A stretch of DNA of 64,000 nucleotides from contig NZ_VXLC01000018.1 of the NCBI RefSeq assembly GCF_008704205.1, forward strand, positions 1 through 64,000, written 5' to 3'. The position numbers and the translations under genes were made by a program. Under the pieces are notes generated by a model. The model was given only the letters and a program-made list of their open reading frames with translations. It had not been told where the DNA came from and made no database searches. This document shows, piece after piece, positions 54,610 to 62,842 of the stretch. Each line of letters begins with the position of its first letter. The first letter of the stretch is position 1. This DNA is from Nocardia colli (GTDB lineage: Bacteria; Actinomycetota; Actinomycetes; Mycobacteriales; Mycobacteriaceae).

Positions 54610-57600
54610 CCGCGCACCGGTCGCGGCGCAAGGTGGTGGTGCGCGGCGTGGTGCAGGGGGTCGGCTTCCGGCCCTTCGTCTACACCACCGCCGCGGAGCT
54701 GGCGCTGTCCGGACGGGTGTCGAACGACAGTTCCGGCGTGATCGTCGAAATCGAAGGCGCACCGGCCGATCTGGACGAGTTCGTCCGCCGCATGCGGGAG
54801 AACCCGCCGCCGCTCGCCGTGGTCGAATCGGTCGAATCGGAGACCATTCCCCTGCGCGGCGGCACCGGCTTCCACATCGCAGACACCACCCGCGACGGCG
54901 CCGGCCGCACCCTGGCCTCGCCGGATGTCGCCATCTGCGCCGACTGCGCCCGCGAACTCGCCGACCCCGCGAACCGCCGCCATCGCCACCCCTTCATCAA
55001 CTGCACCAACTGCGGCCCCCGCTTCACCATCATCGCGGCCCTGCCCTACGACCGCCCCCACACCTCGATGGCCGACTTCCCGATGTGCGCCCGATGCGCC
55101 GCCGAATACGCCGACCCCACCGACCGGCGCTTCCACGCACAACCGATCGCCTGCCCCGACTGCGGCCCCGCCCTCGCCTACACCGGCCCCGGTGATCCAC
55201 TGACCGCCGCCCGAAACCTGTTGCGCGACGGCGGCATCCTCGCCGTCAAAGGTATCGGCGGCTACCACCTCGCTTGCGACGCAACCAATGAGGCCGCCGT
55301 CGCCGAACTGCGTAAACGAAAGCAGCGCGGCGACAAGCCATTCGCGCTAATGGTGCCCGACTTGGATACGGCTCGCGCGATAGTCGAGGTGGACGCCGCA
55401 GCCGCTGCCCTACTCACGAGCCCGGCGAGACCAATCGTGCTCTTGGCTCGCCGTGATGTCGCGAGTTCCGCTCCGGCGGCAGGCACCTCGCGGGCGGCAG
55501 ATGACTCGCAGACGGTAGACAACTCGCAGACGGTTGACAACTGGTCCACGGCAGGTCGCCTGCCTACCGAAATCGGCACAGAGTCGATTTCGCCGGCGCG
55601 GCCAGGGTCCGAGTCCACCCAGCAGTCGGCACGGCTCGAATCGGCCGGGCCCGTCGGTCTGGCTGTGCCCGTAGGTCTGGCTGAGGCCGTCGGTCCGGCT
55701 GTGCCCGTCGGCTTGGCTGAGACGGGCCGGCCGGTGCACCGTCGGCCCGACGTCCGGATCGGCGTCGCGGGCAGCGCCGACCCTGTGCGGGAGGGGCGCG
55801 CAGTTCCGGACGCCCGCGGCGTAGGGTCCACGTTGCGCACTGAGCCTCCAGGTATGGCCCAGCCTGCACCGTTCACCGACCTCACGCTGGAATCGGACGG
55901 AGACGCCAGGCTCGCCGAATCCGTCGGGCTGTCCCGGCGAGCGAGGATCACTGGGTCGACCACAGCATCGGCGACAGCGCGGGAGGCGACCACCGAGCGC
56001 GACAGCCCCATGGTTCCGGGGCCCCACGGCGTGGGACACACGCAGTCCAGTGAGCCTTCAGCCATGGTCTGCCCGCAGCCGTCCACCGGTCTCGCCGCGG
56101 ACCTGAAAAGCGATGCGGTGTTCGACGCACCGTTTGAGCTGTCCGGGGACGCTGAAATCGCCGCGCCCGTTGGCGCAGCGCACGTCAGGGCAGCGGACGG
56201 TCAGCTCGGCGTGATGGGCAGCGGCGTGCTCCCTGCGGCCTCGGTAGCGCCGGGCAATCCAGATCTGGGCGTCATGATCGCCTACGCGCCGTTGCATCTG
56301 CTGCTGTTCGGGCTGCCCGGGGATTCGCCGGGGCCGCGGGTGCTGGTCATGACTTCGGGAAACCTTGGTGGGGAACCGATTTGCTATGACGATGAGGATG
56401 CGCGAATCAGGCTTACCGGTCTCGCGGATGGCTGGCTTTCACATAACCGGCGCATTCTCGTCCCTTGTGACGATTCAGTGGTTCGGCTGGTCGACGGGAT
56501 CGAGCTGCCCGTGCGCCGCTCGCGTGGCTATGCGCCGTTGCCGCTGGCGCTGCCCATCCCGATGCCTCCGACGCTAGCTGTCGGTGCCGATCTGAAGAAC
56601 ACCTGTGCGGTGGCGGATGGGCGGTATGCGTGGCTGAGCCAGCACATCGGGGACATGGACGACCTCGCCACGCTTCGTGCGTTCGGTGACGCAGAACATC
56701 ACCTCGAGCAGCTGACCGGCGTCGAGCCGATCCAGATCGTCGCCGATGCGCACCCGCGCTACCGGTCCACCGCATGGGCGCAGCGCAATGCGGGGGACCG
56801 GCCGGTGCGTCTGGTGCAGCACCATCACGCGCACATCGCGTCGGTGATGGGGGAGCACGGATTAGGCGCGGCGGCAACGGTTCTCGGCATCGCGTTCGAC
56901 GGCACCGGGTTCGGCCCGGATGGCGCGGTGTGGGGTGGCGAGGTACTTGCCGCGGGATACAAGGGTTTCCGGCGGTTGGCGCGTCTGAAGTACGCGCCGT
57001 TGGCGGGTGGTGACGTGAGCGTGCATCGTCCGTATCGGATGGCGCTGGCACACCTGTGGGCGGCGGGTATCGAATGGTCGGATTCGATACCGTCGGTGCG
57101 GGCCTGCCCGCCGGCCGAACGTGCCGTGCTGAGACATCAATTCGAGACCGGTCTCGGCTGCGTGCCGACCTCCAGCATGGGCAGATTGTTCGACGCGGTG
57201 TCGTCGCTGGCCGGTGTCCGGCACGTGGTGGACTACGAGGCGCAGGCGGCGATCGAGCTCGAAGGGCTGGCGCGCGGCGTATCGGACGAGGCTGGGTACC
57301 GATTCGAGATAGCGACCGACGAGCCCGCGCTGCTCGACCCGGCTCCGGTTCTCGCCGCGGTCATAGCGGATGCGGCACAAGGCGTTCCGGCCTCTGTGAT
57401 CGGCGCTCGCTTCCACGACGCGGTCGCACACCTGATTCTCGAACTGGCGGTGGCCTATTCGACACCGTCGACCCCGGTCGCCCTCTCCGGCGGCGTCTTC
57501 CAGAATGCCCTGCTGCTCTCCCGCGCACGCGGCCTGTTGCAGGACAACGGCTTTCACGTCATTTCCCACCGCAGGCTGCCGCCCAACGACGGCGGGCTCG

Positions 57601-57635
57601 CGTTCGGGCAGCTACTCGCGGTCAGCGCGGGATGA
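54606..57635 (+). CDS. hypF: Carbamoyltransferase HypF with a large insert
   Basis: HypF makes carbamoyl-AMP from carbamoyl phosphate and passes the carbamoyl group to HypE as the source of cyanide ligands. The 1009 residues hold an acylphosphatase domain (about 8-95, GVVQGVGFRPFVYTTA), paired CxxC zinc fingers (about 117-185), a YrdC-like domain from about 200 and a Kae1-like domain (VQHHHAHIASVMGEHG near 736). Usual length is about 750. Residues about 284-543 are an Ala/Pro/Gly/Ser-rich insert within the YrdC domain, between IVLLARR and VAPGNPDLGVM, partly an 18-bp tandem repeat. The frame is intact. Confidence 0.92.
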   Translation: MTAHRSRRKVVVRGVVQGVGFRPFVYTTAAELALSGRVSNDSSGVIVEIEGAPADLDEFVRRMRENPPPLAVVESVESETIPLRGGTGFHIADTTRDGAGRTLASPDVAICADCARELADPANRRHRHPFINCTNCGPRFTIIAALPYDRPHTSMADFPMCARCAAEYADPTDRRFHAQPIACPDCGPALAYTGPGDPLTAARNLLRDGGILAVKGIGGYHLACDATNEAAVAELRKRKQRGDKPFALMVPDLDTARAIVEVDAAAAALLTSPARPIVLLARRDVASSAPAAGTSRAADDSQTVDNSQTVDNWSTAGRLPTEIGTESISPARPGSESTQQSARLESAGPVGLAVPVGLAEAVGPAVPVGLAETGRPVHRRPDVRIGVAGSADPVREGRAVPDARGVGSTLRTEPPGMAQPAPFTDLTLESDGDARLAESVGLSRRARITGSTTASATAREATTERDSPMVPGPHGVGHTQSSEPSAMVCPQPSTGLAADLKSDAVFDAPFELSGDAEIAAPVGAAHVRAADGQLGVMGSGVLPAASVAPGNPDLGVMIAYAPLHLLLFGLPGDSPGPRVLVMTSGNLGGEPICYDDEDARIRLTGLADGWLSHNRRILVPCDDSVVRLVDGIELPVRRSRGYAPLPLALPIPMPPTLAVGADLKNTCAVADGRYAWLSQHIGDMDDLATLRAFGDAEHHLEQLTGVEPIQIVADAHPRYRSTAWAQRNAGDRPVRLVQHHHAHIASVMGEHGLGAAATVLGIAFDGTGFGPDGAVWGGEVLAAGYKGFRRLARLKYAPLAGGDVSVHRPYRMALAHLWAAGIEWSDSIPSVRACPPAERAVLRHQFETGLGCVPTSSMGRLFDAVSSLAGVRHVVDYEAQAAIELEGLARGVSDEAGYRFEIATDEPALLDPAPVLAAVIADAAQGVPASVIGARFHDAVAHLILELAVAYSTPSTPVALSGGVFQNALLLSRARGLLQDNGFHVISHRRLPPNDGGLAFGQLLAVSAG

Positions 57636-57651
57636 GGAAAGGAGTCCAACC

Positions 57652-57975
57652 ATGTGCCTGGCCGTACCAGGAAAGGTGCTCGACCTGCAGGAACGTGACG
57701 GCACCCTGATGTCGACCGTCGACTTCGGCGGCGTGCACAAAGACGTGTGCCTGGAATACATCCCGGACGCCGCGATCGGCGACTACGTGGTGGTCCACGT
57801 CGGCTTCGCCATCCAGCGCCTGGACGAGGAATCGGCGCTGGCGACGCTGGCCGAATTCGAACGCCTCGGCGTACTCAACGAGGAATTCGGCGACGGCTTC
57901 GCGCTCGCGGCCAAACAGGCCGGTCTCGCCGATCCCACCGCACCAGCCCAACCAGATTCAGAGGTGACGTCATGA
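57652..57975 (+). CDS. hypC: Hydrogenase chaperone HypC (copy 2)
   Basis: This is a second HypC of 107 residues, starting MCLAVPGKVLDLQERDG with the Fe-carrying Cys2. It has the typical core (CLEYIPDAAIGDYVVVHVGFA) and a 30-residue C-terminal extension. The first copy lies before hypF. Two HypC-type proteins may divide the roles of HypD partner and large-subunit chaperone, as with HypC and HybG in Escherichia coli. It overlaps hypD (ATGA). Confidence 0.92.
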   Translation: MCLAVPGKVLDLQERDGTLMSTVDFGGVHKDVCLEYIPDAAIGDYVVVHVGFAIQRLDEESALATLAEFERLGVLNEEFGDGFALAAKQAGLADPTAPAQPDSEVTS

Positions 57976-59084
57976 AGTATCTCGACGAGTTCAGCAATCC
58001 GGACCTGGCCGCGAAGCTGCTCGACCAGATCCGCGCGGTGACCACGCGGCGCTGGGCGATCATGGAAGTCTGTGGCGGGCAGACGCATTCGATCATCCGG
58101 CACGGCATCGACCAACTGCTGCCGAACGAGATCGAGATGATCCACGGTCCCGGCTGTCCGGTGTGCGTCACCCCGCTCGAGGTGATCGACAAGGCGCTGG
58201 CGATCGCCGCCCGCCCCGGGGTGATCTTCTGCTCGTTCGGCGACATGCTGCGTGTGCCGGGCAGTTCGAAGGACCTGTTCCACGTGAAGAGCGAGGGCGG
58301 CGACGTGCGCGTGGTCTACTCGCCGCTGGACGCGCTGAACATCGCCCGGGACAACCCCGACCGCCAGGTGGTGTTCTTCGGCATCGGCTTCGAAACCACC
58401 GCTCCGGCCAACGCGATGACCGTTTACCAAGCCAAACGCCTTGGCATCGAGAACTTCTCGCTGCTCGTCTCGCACGTGCTGGTGCCGCCCGCGATCGCGG
58501 CGATCATGGAATCGCCGAGCTGCCGGGTGCAGGCGTTCCTCGCCGCCGGACACGTGTGCAGCGTGATGGGCACTGAGGAATATCCGCCGCTGGCCGCGAA
58601 ATACAAAGTGCCGATGGTGGTTACCGGTTTCGAGCCGCTCGACATCCTGGAAGGCATCCGCCGCACGGTGATTCAGCTCGAGGCGGGCAAATTCGAACTG
58701 GAGAACGCCTATCCGCGCGCGGTGCAGGCGGCGGGTAACCCGGCCGCGCGGGCGATGCTGCGCGACGTCTTCGACGTGACCGACCGGGCCTGGCGCGGCA
58801 TCGGCATGATCCCGCAGAGCGGATGGAAGCTGTCCGAGCGCTATCAGGACTACGACGCCGAGCTGCGGTACTCCGTCAGCGACATGCACACCGACGAATC
58901 CTCGATCTGCCGTTCCGGCGAGGTGCTGCAAGGCCTGATCAAACCGCACGAGTGCGCCGCGTTCGGCAAGGAGTGCACGCCACGGAACCCATTGGGCGCC
59001 ACCATGGTTTCCTCCGAGGGCGCGTGCGCGGCCTACTACCTGTACCGGCGTCTGGACTTGCCCGCGGAGGTGGCTCATGCCTGA
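57972..59084 (+). CDS. hypD: Hydrogenase iron-assembly protein HypD
   Basis: HypD, with HypC, is the scaffold where iron gains its cyanide and CO. The 370-residue protein has the expected cysteine motifs: VCGGQTHSI, HGPGCPVCVTP, and a C-terminal Fe-S set in SSICRSGEVLQG, PHECAAFGKECTP and EGACAAYYLYR. It overlaps hypE by 8 bp. Confidence 0.95.
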   Translation: MKYLDEFSNPDLAAKLLDQIRAVTTRRWAIMEVCGGQTHSIIRHGIDQLLPNEIEMIHGPGCPVCVTPLEVIDKALAIAARPGVIFCSFGDMLRVPGSSKDLFHVKSEGGDVRVVYSPLDALNIARDNPDRQVVFFGIGFETTAPANAMTVYQAKRLGIENFSLLVSHVLVPPAIAAIMESPSCRVQAFLAAGHVCSVMGTEEYPPLAAKYKVPMVVTGFEPLDILEGIRRTVIQLEAGKFELENAYPRAVQAAGNPAARAMLRDVFDVTDRAWRGIGMIPQSGWKLSERYQDYDAELRYSVSDMHTDESSICRSGEVLQGLIKPHECAAFGKECTPRNPLGATMVSSEGACAAYYLYRRLDLPAEVAHA

Positions 59085-60156
59085 CGAGACGGTCGTCAAC
59101 GGGGCGACCATCGACATGGAGAGCTGGGTCTGCCCGATGCCGCTGCGGGACTCGCCCAACATCGTGATGGGCCACGGCGGTGGCGGCGCGATGTCCGGCG
59201 AGCTGATCGAGCACCTGTTCCTGCCCGCCTTCGGCGCCGCCGCGGACGCCGGGCTCGGCGATTCCGCGGTGGTCACCCTCGGCGGCGTGCGGCTCGCGTT
59301 CTCCACCGACTCGTTCGTGGTGAAACCGCTGATCTTCCCCGGCGGCTCGATCGGCGACCTCGCGGTGAACGGCACGGTCAACGACCTCGCGATGTCCGGT
59401 GCGCGCCCGATGGTGCTGTCCACCGCGTTCATCCTGGAGGAGGGCACCGCGCTCGCCGACATCGCGCAGGTCGCCAAGGCGGTCGGCACGGCGGCGCTCG
59501 CGGCCGGCGTCACCCTGGTCACCGGCGACACCAAGGTGGTCGATTCCGGGCACGGCGACGGCATTTTCATCAACACCGCGGGTATCGGGCTCGTGGACGA
59601 GGGCGTCGACATCCGGCCGCAGCGGGCGCGACCCGGTGACGTGGTGATCGTCAGCGGCGACATCGGCGTGCATGGCGTGGCGGTGATGAGCTGTCGCGAA
59701 GGGCTCGAATTCGGCACCACCGTGTGCAGCGACACCGCGCCGCTGAACGGCCTGGTTGCCGCGATGCTCGCCACGGGCGCGGACCTGCACGTCATGCGTG
59801 ACCCCACCCGGGGTGGCGTGTCGGCCACGCTCAACGAGATCGCACGGGCCGCGAAAGTCGGTGTGGCACTGGATGAACGGAAGCTACCGGTGCCCGCCGC
59901 CGTGCGTGACGCGTGCGGTCTGCTCGGGCTCGACCCGATGTACGTCGCGAACGAGGGCAAGTTGGTCGCCTTCGTCGCACCGGAGGAAGCGGACATGGTG
60001 CTGGCCGCGATGCGCGAGCATCCGCTCGGCTCCCGGGCCGCCGCCATCGGCGTCTGCGTCGTGGAACACCCCGGCATGGTGGTCGCGCGGACCGCGCTGG
60101 GCGGCACCCGCGTGGTCGATCTCCCGGCGGGGGAGCAGTTGCCCCGAATCTGTTGA
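59077..60156 (+). CDS. hypE: Hydrogenase cyanide-synthesis protein HypE
   Basis: HypE dehydrates a carbamoyl group on its C-terminal cysteine to thiocyanate. The 359-residue protein ends PRIC, so the reactive cysteine is the last residue, as required. The AIR-synthase-type ATP site is visible (GHGGGGAMSGELIEH, then GDTKVVDSGHGDG, then RDPTRGGVSATLNEIA). Confidence 0.95.
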   Translation: MPDETVVNGATIDMESWVCPMPLRDSPNIVMGHGGGGAMSGELIEHLFLPAFGAAADAGLGDSAVVTLGGVRLAFSTDSFVVKPLIFPGGSIGDLAVNGTVNDLAMSGARPMVLSTAFILEEGTALADIAQVAKAVGTAALAAGVTLVTGDTKVVDSGHGDGIFINTAGIGLVDEGVDIRPQRARPGDVVIVSGDIGVHGVAVMSCREGLEFGTTVCSDTAPLNGLVAAMLATGADLHVMRDPTRGGVSATLNEIARAAKVGVALDERKLPVPAAVRDACGLLGLDPMYVANEGKLVAFVAPEEADMVLAAMREHPLGSRAAAIGVCVVEHPGMVVARTALGGTRVVDLPAGEQLPRIC

Positions 60157-60294
60157 GCCAAGGTCGCCCGGTGACTCGGCGTCGATAGCTGGGGCGAGCG
60201 GTCGCCCCGGAGCTGTCGCGGTGGCACTCGCGCTGTCGATCTCCTCGCGGGGAGGTGCCTCCGGACCTGGTGAGATAGAGGGGAATCGAACGCG

Positions 60295-61065
60295 TTGCGA
60301 GAGGAGTCCGCGATCGAGCGGGTCGAGAGTGGTACGGAGATCTTCGCCAGGTACGCCTACGCGCCGAACCGGCTCGGGTTCTGCGGCCCGCCCGAGGCCG
60401 TCGCGCTACGCGGCGGCACCGAGGCCGATGTGCGTGCAGTGGCCAAGCAGTTCTCCGGCGCCTGGCCCTACTTGCGGGTGATGTCCAGGCTCACCGGAAT
60501 CGCCGATCCGCTGGATCGCCGTCTCGTCGAGTCGTATTGGCTCGGCGGCGGAGTGTGCGCCGACCTCGACCCCGATGTGTTCACGGCCGAGCTACTCGCC
60601 GTCATCGGTCCACTGGCCGGCCACTACTGGACCCATCTGACCGCTGACCTCGCCGGCGAGGCGGCCGCCAACCACTGCTTCCATGTACTCGGCGTGTACC
60701 CATGGACCCGGTTGCTCGGCAAGGGGAAGAGCAACCATCCGGTACAGGTCCTCGACGGCTGTCGCATCTCCTGGGGCACCGTAATCGACTGCGTGGGAAC
60801 CGATATCACGCTGAGCCGGAGCGAATTGGTTTGGGACGGACACGCATTGAGCATGGCGGAACCCACAAACCAGCACGCCGAAATCTGGACCGACGGCTAC
60901 TCGGCCGTCCCCGACGTGACCCCCGGCGATCAGGTCGCCGTGCACTGGGGTCGCCTGTGTGGCCGGTTGAACCCCAGCCAGCTCCGAAACCTCCAGGCCA
61001 GCACCGCTCGTCAACTTCAGGTAACCAACGAGCGGCTGGCCGGACCGTCAGCTCGCGACACCTGA
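60295..61065 (+). CDS. DUF6390 family protein
   Basis: The 256-residue protein has the pattern FARYAYAPNRLGFCGPPEA, then LRVMSRLTGIADPLDRRLVESYWLGG, as in DUF6390 proteins, found with hydrogenase loci. The role is unknown. The start TTG 60295 has GAGGGG upstream but is not certain. The 138-bp gap after hypE shows no motif. Its 3' end overlaps a convergent gene by 18 bp. Confidence 0.75.
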   Translation: MREESAIERVESGTEIFARYAYAPNRLGFCGPPEAVALRGGTEADVRAVAKQFSGAWPYLRVMSRLTGIADPLDRRLVESYWLGGGVCADLDPDVFTAELLAVIGPLAGHYWTHLTADLAGEAAANHCFHVLGVYPWTRLLGKGKSNHPVQVLDGCRISWGTVIDCVGTDITLSRSELVWDGHALSMAEPTNQHAEIWTDGYSAVPDVTPGDQVAVHWGRLCGRLNPSQLRNLQASTARQLQVTNERLAGPSARDT

Positions 61066-61446
61066 GGGATTGTCGATGACGTAGCGCCACTGCCCGTCGG
61101 CGCCGCGTCGGACAATATCGGTCGCAGTTCCGCCCAAATCGATCTCGCGTCCGTCGGGACCGGTGCCTGTCAAGGACCAGTCGATCACGAGCAGCGCGAT
61201 GTCATTTGCGACAACTGCTTGGCGCAGTGCGGCTTTCATGGGGACGCCCAAACCCATGAAGTCGGCCAGGGCAGCGGAGCGATCGGCTCCGGTGACCGGA
61301 TGCCCGGGTTGGGGGACCACAACAGCGTCAGGTTCATAGAGCACGTCGAGCGCAGCAAGATCACGCGCATTGAACAACTCGACCCAGCGTGCGACATGCG
61401 CAGCCAGGTCGGCGTGTGTAGGCCCCGCATCGTGATTAGTCGTCAT
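61048..61446 (-). CDS. SnoaL/NTF2-like protein
   Basis: The 132-residue NTF2-like domain shows HVARWVELFNARDLAALDVLYEPDAVVVPQPG, an LLVIDWSLTG strand and a DGQWRYVIDNPSG end. Such proteins are often stress- or antibiotic-linked with unknown ligands. ATG 61446 is chosen as the domain start. Confidence 0.75.
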   Translation of the reverse strand: MTTNHDAGPTHADLAAHVARWVELFNARDLAALDVLYEPDAVVVPQPGHPVTGADRSAALADFMGLGVPMKAALRQAVVANDIALLVIDWSLTGTGPDGREIDLGGTATDIVRRGADGQWRYVIDNPSGVAS

Positions 61447-61514
61447 GTTCAACCAGCGTATCCACGCCCCAGGATCCGCACCACAGCCAGTCGGCCGGTG
61501 ATGGCCCGCCGAGG

Positions 61515-61631
61515 TCAGTATGTCGGCCTCGTCAGGTCGTAGACCGTGACTTTTCCGATGTTGCCCGAGTCGCACTGGGCAGCAACCCAATCGGCGATTT
61601 TCCCGTTTCCGGACGGCCGCTCGAAGAGCGT
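61515..61631 (-). pseudogene. Remnant of a GT39 gene C-terminus
   Basis: Read on the minus strand this gives RPSGNGKIADWVAAQ, then IGKVTVYDLTRPTY and a stop. It matches the C-terminus of the GT39 gene at 62843 (RPSGNKEIADWVAAHYD, then IGNVAVYDLTTPTH). No upstream part of the gene remains, so this is a decayed or partly deleted copy. Confidence 0.8.
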
Positions 61632-61755
61632 ATCCCTCTCCCGAGCCTCGCACCCCAGTTAAGCATCCAGAAGAAGCATAAGAGCCACCAACGGACACGG
61701 TGAAAGCTCCACTCACACACTTCCGCGACCAAATCCCGTTGACCATGAACACGAG

Positions 61756-61947
61756 CGGGTTATGACAGCGGCCTTACTCGCGCGTTGCCGCAGCGATGTC
61801 CCGTTGATCGTGAACGTGGTCGGTGAGTGGGACATGGGGGCGGCTCTACTCGTGCTTTGCCGCGGCGATGTCCCGTTGGGTGTGGGCGTGGTCGGTGAGT
61901 GGGACATGCTGGTGGTTCTACTCGTGCTTTGCCGCGTTCATGTCCCG
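61756..61947. repeat. Array C of the 48-nt CGGGAC repeat (three copies)
   Basis: Cores at 61756, 61828 and 61900 each span 48 nt and repeat with an exact 72-bp period. Inner sequence: CTACTCGTGCTTTGCCGC, and linkers GTGGTCGGTGAG. The first copy has CGGGTT at its left end. Frames on both strands are open with 24-residue repeats, a by-product of the period. The remainder of 61632-62195 shows nothing else. Confidence 0.8.
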
Positions 61948-62195
61948 TTGGGTGTGAAGTCGGCGCTCGTTAGGTAGCGCTGGCCTCGAGGGGGCGGGAT
62001 GTGCGCTCCTTCTCCGGGTCCGCACCTCTGCGGGGTGCCCAGAAAGGGAGTCCCGCTTCGAAAACCGTCGTCTCCATCCTTGAGCGTGGGGTGGTTCATG
62101 ATCAGGGGGACTGGGGTAAATGCGCCTCTCGACGAATGCCGACTTCGGTTCCCTGATCTTGATCGTGCACTGAGTATCGAGATCAGATGCTGCGG

Positions 62196-62645
62196 CTAGC
62201 GGCGTTTGGTGACCTGCACGCCTTGGCCGGGGTGCCAGACCTCGACGATCAGTAGTTGTTGCTCCTGGTCCACGCTGGTGAGCACGGCGGCGGTGAGGTC
62301 GAGGCGGAAGGCGTGGTCTTCGCCGGTGGGGTCCGCGCCGGCCGCTGCCCGGTCCGCCGGATCGGTCAGTTCGATAGCGACGCCGGACACTTTGGCGTCG
62401 CCCTCGGACGGGTGCGCATGAATCGCACAGCGACCGTCCCGCCGAAGGTCTCGTACTTTCTGCGCGTTGGGCATGGATCCGAAGACCAGGTCCGCGCCGT
62501 GGAACGCCACTTCCGAACCGCTGACCCGCGGCGACCCGTCGCGCCGAATCGTTGCCAGCACATGACTCTCGTGTAGCTCGAACCGCCGCTTCACCGCCGC
62601 CGCCAGCTCCGGAGCCTCGTTTTCGAAATCGCGCCAACTAGCCAC
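62196..62645 (-). CDS. Pyridoxamine 5'-phosphate oxidase-family protein
   Basis: This 149-residue split-barrel protein has RRFELHESHVLATIRRDGSPRVSGSEV, then VFGSMPNAQKVRDLRRDGRCAIH, as in small F420 or FMN PPOX-like proteins. GTG 62645 is the likely start; the frame is open further upstream into a repeat. Cofactor not determined. Confidence 0.78.
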   Translation of the reverse strand: MASWRDFENEAPELAAAVKRRFELHESHVLATIRRDGSPRVSGSEVAFHGADLVFGSMPNAQKVRDLRRDGRCAIHAHPSEGDAKVSGVAIELTDPADRAAAGADPTGEDHAFRLDLTAAVLTSVDQEQQLLIVEVWHPGQGVQVTKRR

Positions 62646-62693
62646 GCACCCACTATTCCACCGCCCACCGACACAATTCTGGCTGATGACCAA

Positions 62694-62741
62694 CGGGACA
62701 TGCGGGCGGCAAAGTGCGAGTGCGCGCACCGGCATGTCCCG
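62694..62741. repeat. Single copy of the 48-nt CGGGAC repeat
   Basis: The copy runs from CGGGACATGCGGGCGGC to CGGCATGTCCCG, exactly 48 nt, with full 9-nt ends CGGGACATG / CATGTCCCG. Its left half matches the half copy at 6065. It lies between the PPOX-like gene and the GT39 gene. Confidence 0.75.
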
Positions 62742-62842
62742 TTGATCGTGGGGGGCACCGCTGCGGCGAGACAGTGGGCTCCTGGTGCCGAGGTCTGCAG
62801 TCTCTCTGGTGAACTGAGCCCGTTTTGGCGCAGGCGTGCGGG

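Noticed and set aside
61762..61977. A 71-codon plus-strand frame with 24-residue repeats, also open on the other strand
   Set aside because: The period comes from the 72-bp DNA repeat and both strands are open. It has no ribosome site and no relative.
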